From a virus: 64,000 nt of DNA. Position numbers and translations under genes: made by a program. Below, piece after piece: positions 27,892-35,603 of the stretch. Under the pieces are notes generated by a model. It saw nothing but the letters and a program-made list of their open reading frames with translations, was not told the origin of the DNA and did no database searches. Position 1 is the first letter of the stretch, and every line of letters starts with the position of its first letter. The stretch covers positions 1 through 64,000 of the IMG/VR virus record IMGVR_UViG_3300044675_005263; one strand, given 5' to 3'.

Positions 27892-29587
27892 TCTCTGTTG
27901 CCTCAGGTGTTGGCTCTTCTGCTGGAGCTTCTGCAACATTCCCTGCTGCTTCTGCACCTGCAGATGCTTGTTGTAATGCTTGCTCAACCTCTGGAGGTAG
28001 TGGGGCAACGGAAGCTTCTTGCTGTGCGGTGCGAATTGCAGCCATAACATCTGGTGCAACTGCTCCAAGCATTGCTTCTGTAAGTTCTGGGGTTAGCGTT
28101 CCTCGCTCTGAGAGCATACGGATTGCCATCTCTGTTGGAGTTGGTGCATCTTGGTCTGAGAAGCCATGAGCACGACGCCATGTGTCGTAAGAAACTGCTC
28201 CACGATCAAAGCCTGAGTCAGCATCTGCTGCACGGTCATTGCGAGTTGCAATTGCTGATGGGTCATACCAAACAACAAGGCGATTTACTTCTGTATCTGT
28301 AAAACCGCTTGCGATAAGGTATGGACGAAGATAAACAACTGTGAGTGCATCTGCAATCAACAACATCAATGGTTCGATGTGTGACTTGTAAAGAGTTTCA
28401 TCGATCTGCAATGCGTTTGAATACTTAACGTTAGCTAAGCCAGTAACAACATCCTTTGGAACATCTAGCCCCTGCAAGATGCGCTCTAGTACACGATCAG
28501 CACGTTGTGCGAGTGCTGGGTCAAATGAACGCTCAAACTTAAACTGCTTAATCTTGTCGCCAAGTTCTGCAGGACCACGAATGATTAGCGGAACAACTGC
28601 CGATGCTGACTCTTCATCTCTGATAGGAGTCGTCATCGCATCCATTAATTGTTCTTCGAATTCATCCTCTGCTTCTTCAGCAGTAAACCCTGCGCCGATA
28701 CCATCTTCAGAATCGTAGGGGTAGTCTGGATCCGCTTGCGCCGCAACCGAAAGACCATCTGGAAGATAAAGAGCGCCAGCATTAAGGCGAGAACGAGCAG
28801 TAGCACGGAATGTCCTATTCAATAGAAGAAGTTCAGCACAAAGATCAAGCAATCCACGAAGTGATGAATCTGCTTCATCTGAGTAGCGTGGATGTGAACG
28901 CCAAATGCGTCCTACGAATGCATTCTTTGAAAGTTTTGTAGCGATACCGTTGCTTGTACTCTGTGAACCAGTGCTTTGTTCACGGCGGCCAACAACATTA
29001 AATCCGCCCTTTGGATCTGTTGTTACTTCGTCAACAGAACGAACATCCCAAGACTCGGGAAGACCAGCTCCAGCACGAGCGGGCATCTGTACGAGATAGC
29101 ACTCACCCGCAACCGAAAGATTGAGAGCTGCATCTTTAAGTAATCCTGCTTGTCCGCCATATGCAGAGTTTAGCCTATCTAGAGCACGCTCTGCTGCTTG
29201 TGCAAGACGATCTTCGACTCTATCTGAGTTACGAACTGATACTGGTGCTTCTGCAGGATCATCAACGACCGCTGCATAAATTCTAATTCTTGAAACTACT
29301 GATGCAACAAGATTGAAAGCATATTTAACTTCACCAATTGCGTCGTAGTATTCCCAAGCTTCGGCTTGCCATGCGCTAGATGCTGCTGCACGACGAACTC
29401 TAAACTGTTCGTATTCTCCCTTGTCATTTACTTTTAATTGCGCTGCTGCTGCAGTAAGTGCACGAGGTGTTGAGTAGACAACTGCTTGTGCTTGATTAGA
29501 TGTAAAGATAGTTGATAGTGCTGATGGCGCAGATTTTTTAGGAGCGGGGGTGACTGGTGTGGAATCGTCGTTGGTGAATATACCCAT
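27884..29587 (-). CDS. Portal protein
   Basis: A 567-aa protein starting MGIFTNDDSTPVTPAPKKSA. The region EAWEYYDAIGEVKYAFNLVA followed by SRIRIYAAVV, LNLSVAGECYLVQ, and the later ILQGLDVPKDVVTGLANVKY and EPLMLLIADALTVV matches actinophage portal proteins (clip, stem and crown order). It forms the dodecameric DNA gate of the capsid. The acidic Ala/Pro C-terminus (EAPAEEPTPEATENV) is a typical tail. ATG preceded by GAGGAG. Confidence 0.9.
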   Translation of the reverse strand: MGIFTNDDSTPVTPAPKKSAPSALSTIFTSNQAQAVVYSTPRALTAAAAQLKVNDKGEYEQFRVRRAAASSAWQAEAWEYYDAIGEVKYAFNLVASVVSRIRIYAAVVDDPAEAPVSVRNSDRVEDRLAQAAERALDRLNSAYGGQAGLLKDAALNLSVAGECYLVQMPARAGAGLPESWDVRSVDEVTTDPKGGFNVVGRREQSTGSQSTSNGIATKLSKNAFVGRIWRSHPRYSDEADSSLRGLLDLCAELLLLNRTFRATARSRLNAGALYLPDGLSVAAQADPDYPYDSEDGIGAGFTAEEAEDEFEEQLMDAMTTPIRDEESASAVVPLIIRGPAELGDKIKQFKFERSFDPALAQRADRVLERILQGLDVPKDVVTGLANVKYSNALQIDETLYKSHIEPLMLLIADALTVVYLRPYLIASGFTDTEVNRLVVWYDPSAIATRNDRAADADSGFDRGAVSYDTWRRAHGFSDQDAPTPTEMAIRMLSERGTLTPELTEAMLGAVAPDVMAAIRTAQQEASVAPLPPEVEQALQQASAGAEAAGNVAEAPAEEPTPEATENV

Positions 29588-29627
29588 GTTTACTCCTCGT
29601 CAATTCTGCTGCGGAACATGAGGGCTG

Positions 29628-29924
29628 TCACTTATCCTCATATGCGGTCAACAATCCTGCAATAGCCGATAACGCTGAAATGGTTATGACTATGTAGGCT
29701 ACTTCAGGAATAATGATAGCGGATAATAGATAACCTGATGCTATCCAAACTGAGGTGCACCATTCGCAGGTAAAGAGATACCCAATAAAAGACTTCTCTG
29801 GGGGAGATTTTTTCCAAATCCAATTACGGATGGGGTTGAAAAGAGTATCCCTAGTAAAGAAGCGAGTTGTGCGATAGGTAGCAAGACCTAGAAGAGCGAT
29901 CTGAAGAGTTGAGAAGTCGCTCAT
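29628..29924 (-). CDS. DUF1360-like small membrane protein
   Basis: Start set at ATG 29924, which overlaps the previous stop as ATGA; 98 aa. The sequence has ATYRTTRFFTRDTLFNPIR, then GYLFTCEWCTSVW and two hydrophobic helices near the C-terminus. The R-x-T-R-x-x-x-x-D-x-x-x-x-x-I-R plus C-x-W-C pattern is that of DUF1360-type membrane proteins found in many phages. Function unknown. Confidence 0.65.
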   Translation of the reverse strand: MSDFSTLQIALLGLATYRTTRFFTRDTLFNPIRNWIWKKSPPEKSFIGYLFTCEWCTSVWIASGYLLSAIIIPEVAYIVITISALSAIAGLLTAYEDK

Positions 29925-30289
29925 TCGGTTGGATCCGATGTCGAGAAGACTGAACTGTTTTGTCCATATGGATTCCAAGTGCGTAGGCGTGATCCACAGC
30001 CGCAGTTCTCATCCTTTGTAAAGGCCACAACCTTGCCTGTGTCAGTTTTAATCGTTGTAGTCTTCCCGTTGACCAACCTAGCTGTGAAACCCTCTCTAAA
30101 GACCAATTTAGGGCCTTCTGGAGAGTCCTGAGCGATAAGGATGTTGTTTCCAAGCAGGACAACACGGATTCTGTCCACTTTTCTTGTTCCCTCTGGGCTT
30201 GGACCGCTTGTGGAGAGGTCAGCAAGTGCTACAGAGTTAGCTGGAGCAATCCAAGCAACGGCTGGAAAGATGTCTGCGATAGAACGCAT
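29921..30289 (-). CDS. Unknown protein, late operon
   Basis: 122 aa starting MRSIADIFPAVAWIAPANSV, beta-rich in the middle (VDRIRVVLLGNNILIAQD, TTTIKTDTGKVVAF), ending with a Cys-Gly-Cys-Gly motif. Similar small proteins occur between packaging and portal genes of actinophages, but no function can be assigned. Confidence 0.55.
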   Translation of the reverse strand: MRSIADIFPAVAWIAPANSVALADLSTSGPSPEGTRKVDRIRVVLLGNNILIAQDSPEGPKLVFREGFTARLVNGKTTTIKTDTGKVVAFTKDENCGCGSRLRTWNPYGQNSSVFSTSDPTE

Positions 30290-30291
30290 AG

Positions 30292-30633
30292 TTAGTCTCC
30301 TAGGTTGGTGTATTCGGTAGGTATGTAGAACTCGTCCCAGCCTAGATAGGATTTAGCTAGAGGCAATGGAACCAGTATAGGGGACTGTCTTGAAGTTTTG
30401 CCTATTAAAGAATCAATATCGTTTGGGTTCTTAGTGACTTTAAAAGTCTTCCAAGCATGGTGGGAAGTTAGATGGGCAATGGGAAATGCCATTGGATATC
30501 TAGAGTTAGGAGAAGTCATAGTCTCAAGGCGTCGAGACTGTGGGCGCTTAGAAATTTTAGGGTTAACCCAAATGACTACGGCTAGATCCTCTTCGCTATA
30601 AACACCAGATGCTGTTTCGTATGTTCTAGCCAT
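30292..30633 (-). CDS. Unknown protein, late operon
   Basis: 113 aa starting MARTYETASGVYSEEDLAVV, rich in Ser/Pro with aromatic C-terminus (LGWDEFYIPTEY). Two nt before the next gene and overlapping the upstream gene by 8 nt, so clearly part of the operon. No recognisable domain. Confidence 0.5.
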   Translation of the reverse strand: MARTYETASGVYSEEDLAVVIWVNPKISKRPQSRRLETMTSPNSRYPMAFPIAHLTSHHAWKTFKVTKNPNDIDSLIGKTSRQSPILVPLPLAKSYLGWDEFYIPTEYTNLGD

Positions 30634-31126
30634 TGGACAGTCGTCTTGCCATAGCTCGGTAGGTAACTCCTGCGGCTTCAGCGATAGAAGCGGTAGGAAC
30701 GCCTCTGCTTCTCAGCTCTTTGGCAATCTGGGTTAGCTCAACGTTGGCTTTAGCTAGAGGACTATCTGGAGATGTCTTAGCACGATAGCGTTTTGATAGC
30801 ACAGACAACTCCCTGAGTCTAAGTCTGATATCGGCAGGAACGCCCGGAGAAATGGATCTCAAGCGAGGAGCATTCTTAGTAGGCACGGATGTGGTGAGGG
30901 ACTTTGGAGGGGGAACTGGGATGTTCCTAAACTGCTTTACATCTTCAGCTCTACGAACCCAGAAATGAACTGTCGTCTTGGGGCGAGGCGGATTTAGAGA
31001 GTCTCCAATAACTGCAAGGGACCAGCCAGCATTCCACAACGCTCTAAGGCGTGATTCCATCTCAGCTCGAGGCAGCAAAGCAATATATGCAACTTCGTCT
31101 AGGGGGAGTTTTGGCTGATTAATCAT
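30626..31126 (-). CDS. HTH DNA-binding protein, first gene of late operon
   Basis: Start placed at ATG 31126 (MINQPKLPLDEVAYIALL), 166 aa; a TTG at 31162 would extend it but overlaps the -35 box. There are two helix-turn-helix-like segments: MESRLRALWNAGWSLAVIG near the N-terminus and KELRSRGVPTASIAEAAGV at the C-terminus. It could be a late regulator or a terminase small-subunit-like protein. The ATG lacks an RBS and lies 6 nt after a -10 box, suggesting leaderless translation. Confidence 0.6.
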   Translation of the reverse strand: MINQPKLPLDEVAYIALLPRAEMESRLRALWNAGWSLAVIGDSLNPPRPKTTVHFWVRRAEDVKQFRNIPVPPPKSLTTSVPTKNAPRLRSISPGVPADIRLRLRELSVLSKRYRAKTSPDSPLAKANVELTQIAKELRSRGVPTASIAEAAGVTYRAMARRLSNG

Positions 31127-31162
31127 ATGCTTATTGTACTTGAAGTTCAAGAGGGCGTACAA
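31127..31162 (-). promoter_or_regulatory. Late-operon promoter, probably leaderless
   Basis: Minus strand TTGTAC (31162-31157), 18-nt spacer, TACAAT (31138-31133), then 6 nt to the ATG at 31126. No Shine-Dalgarno is visible. The spacer lacks the GCAGGAAGG core of the accessory-region promoters, so it would be a different promoter class. Confidence 0.55.
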
Positions 31163-31645
31163 AGAAAAGGAGATGAAATCTTGTACGGCAGAGGAGAAAA
31201 GATGAACCTTTACATAAATTGCTTTTGACCTGCGAGAAGGGTACTGATGTTTTTCGGGTTTTTCAAAATCGTTCCGGGCCTTTTTGTCTGACTTTTTTAC
31301 CCCTTTTTTTATTTTTATTTTTGACTGTTTTTCTGATAACTTTTCTTTATAAAGTGCATAGATGCTCTCTATCTTTATTTCTTTTGCGACTTTTGCAAAA
31401 TAAAAAAAGCTTTTTATTTTTTTCTTTTTAGTTTTGTTTTTGTTTTGCTTTTATTTTTATTTTTATTTTTACTTCTTTTAATTTTATCTAAGGACTTGGT
31501 CTAAGTTACTTGAGAAGAAGTAAAGTAACTTAAGATCTCTCTTAGGTCTTGAGGGATAGTTACTACTTAGTAACTTAGGCTCTTGCCTTCCTGACTTCTA
31601 GAAACCTAGGTCAAGAACTATGACTAGTCATCTATCTATTATAGT
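31163..31645. promoter_or_regulatory. Divergent control region: T-rich tract and inverted repeats
   Basis: No credible gene. 31290-31490 is strongly T-rich on the plus strand (runs such as TTTTTATTTTTATTTTTA). Next come a perfect 10-bp inverted repeat, TAAGTTACTT (31502-31511) and AAGTAACTTA (31523-31532), a third AGTAACTTA copy (31569-31577) and a small hairpin GTTACT/AGTAAC. It lies between the leftward late operon and rightward small genes, so it is a likely operator or transcription switch. Confidence 0.55.
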
Positions 31646-31674
31646 TTGTAAAGTGCAGGGAGATAGGATACCTT
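31646..31674 (+). promoter_or_regulatory. Conserved-spacer promoter
   Basis: TTGTAA, 17-nt spacer AGTGCAGGGAGATAGGA, TACCTT. Member of the family whose spacer contains TGCAGGAAG or GTCAGGAAG. Drives the 86-aa gene at 31722. Confidence 0.65.
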
Positions 31675-31721
31675 TATCTCATTGGGGCAGGGAGTTCCAA
31701 TACAGACAAAGGGAGAAACAA

Positions 31722-31982
31722 ATGTCATATGGAGTTTCAATTACAGTAAAGTATTCAGAGACAACATCAACAGGAACAATCACAAAAGAAACGAACTACC
31801 ATTTCCACGTTGATACCGCATCAAATGCAAGCGATCTAATTACTAAGACCGCATCAAATGCAAAGGGTATGAACGCAAAGGTGGAGAAGGTAGAGGTTAC
31901 CGAAGAGAACCCATACTCTTACGAAAACCCATACCGCAATCTTACAGACGGCGAAATCTTGGAACTTCTCCTAACCAAGTAA
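31722..31982 (+). CDS. Small unknown protein, 86 aa
   Basis: ATG 31722 chosen because AAGGGAGAAACAA precedes it; an upstream in-frame ATG at 31620 overlaps the promoter. Starts MSYGVSITVKYSETTSTG, predicted beta-strands then a helical acidic C-terminus. Followed by an intrinsic terminator, so a monocistronic cassette. Function unknown. Confidence 0.7.
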   Translation: MSYGVSITVKYSETTSTGTITKETNYHFHVDTASNASDLITKTASNAKGMNAKVEKVEVTEENPYSYENPYRNLTDGEILELLLTK

Positions 31983-31996
31983 CCGCAAAGAACTAA

Positions 31997-32030
31997 CCCC
32001 CCTGACTTCCCTCGGGGGGGTTTTTCTTTT
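31997..32030 (+). terminator. Intrinsic terminator
   Basis: CCCCCC/GGGGGG hairpin (loop TGACTTCCCTC region) followed by TTTTTCTTTT, 15 nt after the 86-aa gene. Confidence 0.85.
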
Positions 32031-32064
32031 CCCGACACGCCGTAAAAGCTTTTTTCTTTCAATT

Positions 32065-32093
32065 TTACAAAAGTCAGGAAGATAGGCTACACT
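32065..32093 (+). promoter_or_regulatory. Conserved-spacer promoter
   Basis: TTACAA, 17-nt spacer AAGTCAGGAAGATAGGC, TACACT; upstream of the 125-aa gene at 32146. Confidence 0.7.
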
Positions 32094-32145
32094 TTATCTA
32101 AGCGGTTAATCACAGGGAGAACACCGCACAACAAGGGAGAACAAA

Positions 32146-32523
32146 ATGAACAACAACGACACAATGACAATCACAAAGACTTTCACAGTCGGTCAACTAT
32201 GGGAGGCAGTTTTCGGTTCTGACGGTTCAGGAATTGTCTACTGGTCTCCAAAGATCCGCAAGCAAAATGGACACGGCATTGACCTATGGAAGACAGTTGA
32301 CGGAGAACTTCAACCAAACCCACAAGATTTCAAGATCTGGGATATCGAAGAAAACAAGTGGCACTTTATAACCGTAGAAGACCTCCGCACAGGTTTTGAG
32401 AAGGCTTTAATCGCAAACCAAACCCACTGCGGTGGATACCCTCTAGACCTTGAAGATTATGACGCTTGCTTCTGCGATATGGTTATCCAATACGCAGTCT
32501 TCGGAAAACTGGTTTATGGCTAA
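32146..32523 (+). CDS. Small unknown protein, 125 aa
   Basis: ATG 32146 preceded by AAGGGAGAACAAA. Sequence MNNNDTMTITKTFTVGQLWE, with many aromatic residues and an acidic C-terminal half (DLEDYDACFCDMVIQ). Own promoter and terminator. No family recognised. Confidence 0.75.
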   Translation: MNNNDTMTITKTFTVGQLWEAVFGSDGSGIVYWSPKIRKQNGHGIDLWKTVDGELQPNPQDFKIWDIEENKWHFITVEDLRTGFEKALIANQTHCGGYPLDLEDYDACFCDMVIQYAVFGKLVYG

Positions 32524-32539
32524 GAAACTCCCGCAAGAA

Positions 32540-32567
32540 ACCCCCTGAGAAATCGGGGGGTTTTTTG
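32540..32567 (+). terminator. Intrinsic terminator
   Basis: CCCCCTGAGAAATCGGGGGG hairpin followed by TTTTTT. Confidence 0.85.
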
Positions 32568-32579
32568 TTGGGCGTGTCG

Positions 32580-32608
32580 TTGATTAAGTCAGGAAGAAGG
32601 TTTATAGT
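32580..32608 (+). promoter_or_regulatory. Conserved-spacer promoter
   Basis: TTGATT, 17-nt spacer AAGTCAGGAAGAAGGTT, TATAGT; drives the two micro-genes at 32654 and 32748. Confidence 0.7.
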
Positions 32609-32653
32609 TTTCCTAGTGGTTCAGGGAGAACCGCAGGAAGAAAGGGAAAGCAA

Positions 32654-32743
32654 ATGTTAATAGCCTCAATAGCAATAGTTGCAGGGATTATAGGAACTGC
32701 AATCGCTTTAATTCAAGACCCAATCGAACAAGAAAGGAAATAG
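32654..32743 (+). CDS. Membrane microprotein, 29 aa
   Basis: ATG 32654 after AAAGGGAAAGCAA. Starts MLIASIAIVAGIIGTAIALI, a single transmembrane helix with a charged C-terminus. Its own RBS and promoter support expression. Function unknown. Confidence 0.6.
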   Translation: MLIASIAIVAGIIGTAIALIQDPIEQERK

Positions 32744-32747
32744 GGAA

Positions 32748-32888
32748 ATGGCAAAAACTGTAGAACTAGTCAACAGCAAGACAGTCGAACAAATAACAAA
32801 ACAACTTCTAGAGGCACTGTCAGAAGGCAACACCGCAAGGGCTGAACTTCTAGAAATGTGGCTAACAGAATTAAAGAACTCTAAGTAA
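32748..32888 (+). CDS. Small helical protein, 46 aa
   Basis: ATG 32748, 4 nt after the previous stop (RBS GAAAGGAAATAGGG). Starts MAKTVELVNSKTVEQITKQL; amphipathic helices with no cysteines. Function unknown. Confidence 0.6.
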   Translation: MAKTVELVNSKTVEQITKQLLEALSEGNTARAELLEMWLTELKNSK

Positions 32889-32903
32889 ATCCGTCAAACA
32901 AAA

Positions 32904-32936
32904 AACCCCTCAACCGTAAAGGTTGGGGGGTTCTTT
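32904..32936. terminator. Bidirectional terminator between convergent genes
   Basis: AACCCCTCAACC and GGTTGGGGGGTT arms with A-rich 5' and T-rich 3' flanks; it serves the plus-strand micro-genes and the minus-strand gene ending at 32947. Confidence 0.8.
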
Positions 32937-32946
32937 GCTTTCAGAA

Positions 32947-33222
32947 TTAAGAAGATTTTCTTCCTTTATCAACCAAAGCAAATGCTTCGTCAATTTCTGC
33001 CGTAGTTAGTTTTCCGTCTGCAAGGTAGGCACGAGCCAAAGCCTCTAAGACAGTAGCAACACCAAGAGCACCCGCAAGGGTTACTGCTTGAGTTAATTCA
33101 ATACCAACAATAGAACCAGCGCCGATCACTGATAATCCTGATGCAGCGAAAACCGCAATGACTCTAGAGACAATCATTTTAGTTTTCTCGAACTGCTTAT
33201 TCTTTATTTCCTTTACTGCCAT
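32947..33222 (-). CDS. Putative holin / small membrane protein
   Basis: Start at ATG 33222 (RBS AGAAAGGACA), 91 aa. A basic N-terminus (MAVKEIKNKQFEKTKMIVS), two hydrophobic segments and a charged C-terminus with DGKLTTAEIDEAF. Size and topology fit a class II holin, and the neighbours upstream in the same direction are a peptidoglycan-binding-like protein and a transglycosylase-like protein. The DGKLTTAEID stretch resembles an EF-hand-like loop. Holin role is inference. Confidence 0.5.
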   Translation of the reverse strand: MAVKEIKNKQFEKTKMIVSRVIAVFAASGLSVIGAGSIVGIELTQAVTLAGALGVATVLEALARAYLADGKLTTAEIDEAFALVDKGRKSS

Positions 33223-33331
33223 AAGTGCTGTGTCCTTTCTATGTTCACACTTAGGCGCTAGAAATACCAACGCCCAGCCTCTCAATTTTACTTGAGCGAC
33301 TGGGCGCTGATCAGAATTGGAGAGGTAGCTA

Positions 33332-33754
33332 CTACGCTCCAACTCCTACATCTAAACCATCAAAAAGATATGCAAGGACTGCTTCATCAAAGCAACCGCA
33401 CTCCTCTAAGCCTACTGACTTGCGATAAGCGTTGATAGCCTCAACACTTCCTGCTCCTAGTCTGCCAAACTTATCTCTAACAACTGCGTCAAAACCTAGA
33501 TCTTTTAGACGCAACTGAACAGTCTGAACAGAAGAAGAGTTGCCAGCCATAGCGTTAACCTTAAGAGCAGAAAGAGAAATAATTGTGTTTGCTTCTCTCT
33601 TTACCTTTGGTGCTGACTTGCTTTCCTTCTTTACTTCTTTGACCTCTACAACTTTAGGCTCTTCTGCGAGCGCAGGTGTTGCCTTAGGCTCTTCCGTAGG
33701 TGGTTCCATAGGCTGAAACATTGAACCTACTAGGGGTCTGAGTTCTTGGCTCAT
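33332..33754 (-). CDS. Peptidoglycan-binding-like protein
   Basis: 140 aa. The N-terminal half is Pro/Glu/Lys-rich (EEPKVVEVKEVKKESKSA), a flexible linker. The C-terminal half, SSVQTVQLRLKDLGFDAVVR and FGRLGAGSVEAINAYRKSV, matches the pattern of PG_binding_1 domains (V-x-x-L-Q-x-x-L-x-x-L-G-F, then G-x-x-x-x-x-A-V-x-x-F). It probably binds cell wall. It lies 5 nt after the transglycosylase-like gene. Confidence 0.6.
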   Translation of the reverse strand: MSQELRPLVGSMFQPMEPPTEEPKATPALAEEPKVVEVKEVKKESKSAPKVKREANTIISLSALKVNAMAGNSSSVQTVQLRLKDLGFDAVVRDKFGRLGAGSVEAINAYRKSVGLEECGCFDEAVLAYLFDGLDVGVGA

Positions 33755-33759
33755 TTTTC

Positions 33760-34335
33760 CTACTTTCCTTCGGGGAACTTCTTAAGCCACATTTGAAACC
33801 TAGGTTCCGCCGTAGCACTATTATAGTCGCTCTTTGATATCTTCCAAGCGGAGAAATCTTCTCCACCCTTGCTCATATGGTGAGCAATCTGAGCATTAAC
33901 TACTGGATTGAAAAGGTCTGAGTTTGAGTCAAGCGAGAATTTAATTCTGCGCTCCGGGCCTAGGTCGCCAATCATATTGATCTGATAGACACCATAGGAA
34001 CTATCGCCTGTCTTTGCGTTGCCATTGAAGGCAAGCGGGCGACCATTAGACTCCTTCTTTGCAATAGCCCACGCAATGCGAAGAGCCTTGCCTTCAAAGC
34101 CTACGGCAATGAGAAGGTCTCTCAACTCTGTATCTGTAAGAGAGGTCTTGTTCTCAAAATCTGAAAGCTTCGGTTTTACTTCTACTACTATTGGTTCTTG
34201 AATTACAACTGGTTTAACAGGTTCCATTTGCTCTGGACTCTGCGCTACTGCTATTGCGGTAGATGCTAGAACTACTGTCAAAGACATTAGCGCTATCAAC
34301 TCTTGCAAATGGCGTTGCTTAAGAGATTGCCTCAT
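33760..34335 (-). CDS. Lytic transglycosylase / lysozyme-like protein with N-terminal signal
   Basis: 191 aa. A basic start then a hydrophobic segment (IALMSLTVVLASTAIAVA) form a signal peptide or anchor, followed by a Val/Pro linker. The C-terminal domain has AWAIAKKESNGRPLAFNG and TGDSSYGVYQINMIG, the SLT/lysozyme-like pattern with the catalytic Glu in KKESNG. It likely cleaves glycan strands during lysis or entry. A GGGACAGGG-type purine stretch precedes the start region. Confidence 0.75.
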   Translation of the reverse strand: MRQSLKQRHLQELIALMSLTVVLASTAIAVAQSPEQMEPVKPVVIQEPIVVEVKPKLSDFENKTSLTDTELRDLLIAVGFEGKALRIAWAIAKKESNGRPLAFNGNAKTGDSSYGVYQINMIGDLGPERRIKFSLDSNSDLFNPVVNAQIAHHMSKGGEDFSAWKISKSDYNSATAEPRFQMWLKKFPEGK

Positions 34336-34598
34336 TTGGGTTCCTTCGTTTGGGGACAGGGACAGGTTGCTCGACTTGCCAACCTTGCTAACCCACTTGG
34401 GGGTGAGCCTTACTTCAAGTGTCTAATCCGTAGATCTCCTTACGTCACTTGTCTTGCTTGAATAAACTATACCGCAATGTCAGGTTAATCCGACACTGAT
34501 TTAGCCTACCAAACTAGGATTTATTTCACACCGTGAGCGTAAAAGCCCTGCTGATAGCCTTAAATCTATAATAAAACCTAAATGCTCCATAAAAAATG
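34336..34598 (-). promoter_or_regulatory. Upstream region of the transglycosylase-like gene
   Basis: 263 nt without a gene. A minus-strand TATAGT box occurs near 34463-34468, within a segment where a reversed AATGTCAGG lies nearby (34474-34482). No clear -35. The rest shows nothing recognisable. Confidence 0.3.
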
Positions 34599-34626
34599 CA
34601 GGGAGGTGAGTTTTTCCCCTCCCCGC
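34599..34626 (-). terminator. Intrinsic terminator
   Basis: Minus strand GCGGGGAGGG and CCTCCCTGC arms followed by ATTTTTTA; ends the small-gene operon whose last gene stops at 34638. Confidence 0.75.
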
Positions 34627-34637
34627 ACCTTAAAGCT

Positions 34638-34793
34638 TTAGCGTTTCTCTCTAGCGGATAGAGTTGCTGATGCTACTGAGGTTAGACCAAAGGCGAGCGC
34701 CATTGAGTCATTACCTTGATAACCTGCCACGAGGCAAGCCACTCCAAGGGCTAGGGAGATTACTGCTGTCCAAACTATGTTCTTTGTATTCAT
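34638..34793 (-). CDS. Small membrane protein, 51 aa
   Basis: ATG 34793 overlaps the previous stop as ATGA. Starts MNTKNIVWTAVISLALGVAC; two hydrophobic helices separated by GYQGNDS and a short basic tail. Function unknown. Confidence 0.65.
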   Translation of the reverse strand: MNTKNIVWTAVISLALGVACLVAGYQGNDSMALAFGLTSVASATLSAREKR

Positions 34794-34984
34794 ATGCTCA
34801 CTCTCTTATCAGGTCTAGTTCTGCCTACCAAACGAGCAGAGGGGTCTCTAGCGACCACTCCAGCCCCGTAGACAGCCTTTCTAGCGGTTCGGTAGGCAAC
34901 GCCTAGTTCTTTGGCTACTGCCTCTAGAGATAGCCCACTTTCGTAAAGGCGGACTGCCTCTTCTGTAATCTTTTCGATCTTCAT
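34790..34984 (-). CDS. Small HTH DNA-binding protein
   Basis: 64 aa. The segment AVRLYESGLSLEAVAKELGV followed by AYRTARKAVYGAG is a classical helix-turn-helix of resolvase/Hin or small-terminase type, with a basic C-terminus (RTRPDKRVSI). Start coupled to the upstream gene through TAATG. A local regulator is possible. Confidence 0.65.
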   Translation of the reverse strand: MKIEKITEEAVRLYESGLSLEAVAKELGVAYRTARKAVYGAGVVARDPSARLVGRTRPDKRVSI

Positions 34985-35160
34985 TACTTAGTTACTCTCT
35001 TTTCTTTTAGTAGTTCGGCTTGGAGAAATCTAATCTTGTCGTTCTTTTGGTTGATGACTCGGTGCAACTGACCCTGCGCTCTAATACCAACAACCATAAC
35101 AAAGCAAGAGCCAGCGAGCGCAATTACTATTCCAATCAAGGTTCCCGTATCTAAATACAT
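34984..35160 (-). CDS. Single-pass membrane protein with coiled coil, 58 aa
   Basis: Start at ATG 35160 because GGGGGTAAAA directly precedes it. One N-terminal transmembrane helix (GTLIGIVIALAGSCFVMVVG) then a charged coiled coil (NQKNDKIRFLQAELLKEKR). Topology resembles spanin or holin-accessory proteins, but no function can be fixed. Confidence 0.6.
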   Translation of the reverse strand: MYLDTGTLIGIVIALAGSCFVMVVGIRAQGQLHRVINQKNDKIRFLQAELLKEKRVTK

Positions 35161-35162
35161 TT

Positions 35163-35354
35163 TTACCCCCTCTCTTTTATAGTGTAAGCAAAAGTAAAGA
35201 CAGAGAAACAACCAACCCAATCGCCCCACCTTTTGCCAAAGTGAAAGGTTCTCCAGTTAGTAGCCACAATGTTAAGCCAAAGGGTATAGCGACCAACCCC
35301 AATAGTTAGATGAGCTAAGTAAGTCGGTAGCCCAAAGCCAAGATCAAACATCAT
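35163..35354 (-). CDS. Small aromatic-rich protein, 63 aa
   Basis: Start ATG 35354 with GGGGTAAAAA immediately upstream. Starts MMFDLGFGLPTYLAHLTIGV; rich in Trp, Phe and Gly, probably membrane-associated. Tightly spaced (2 nt) before the next gene. Unknown. Confidence 0.55.
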   Translation of the reverse strand: MMFDLGFGLPTYLAHLTIGVGRYTLWLNIVATNWRTFHFGKRWGDWVGCFSVFTFAYTIKERG

Positions 35355-35357
35355 TTT

Positions 35358-35591
35358 TTACCCCTCGTATTCGGCTCTTATTAGTTGTAGTTCCTCGTCA
35401 ATGCGCTGTTGTTCTTCGGCACGAGCGTAATACTCGATAGCAATTTTGTCGTAAGCGTTTTTTATTAGTTCTAGTTCATAACCTGTCGGCTTCCACTTAC
35501 GAACTTTAGGGTGTCGAAATGTTGCTAGCATAACCGCATAGAGTTCGTCATCACTTAGCAGAATTGGTTGAGGTTTTCTAAGTCTAGGCAT
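35358..35591 (-). CDS. Small unknown protein, 77 aa
   Basis: ATG 35591 after GGGGGAGAGCAA. Starts MPRLRKPQPILLSDDELYAV, basic N-terminus then helical (EEQQRIDEELQLIRAEYEG). Operon member; unknown function. Confidence 0.6.
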   Translation of the reverse strand: MPRLRKPQPILLSDDELYAVMLATFRHPKVRKWKPTGYELELIKNAYDKIAIEYYARAEEQQRIDEELQLIRAEYEG

Positions 35592-35603
35592 TTGCTCTCC
35601 CCC

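Noticed and set aside
27892-28068. Extension of the 383-aa gene to an upstream ATG
   Set aside because: The added 59 residues (Gln/His/Leu-rich) lie wholly inside the portal reading frame, and the ATG at 27891 gives a typical 8-nt overlap.
31219-31431. Plus-strand Phe/Leu-rich frame in the T-rich tract
   Set aside because: Composition follows directly from T runs; no RBS; better explained as regulatory DNA.
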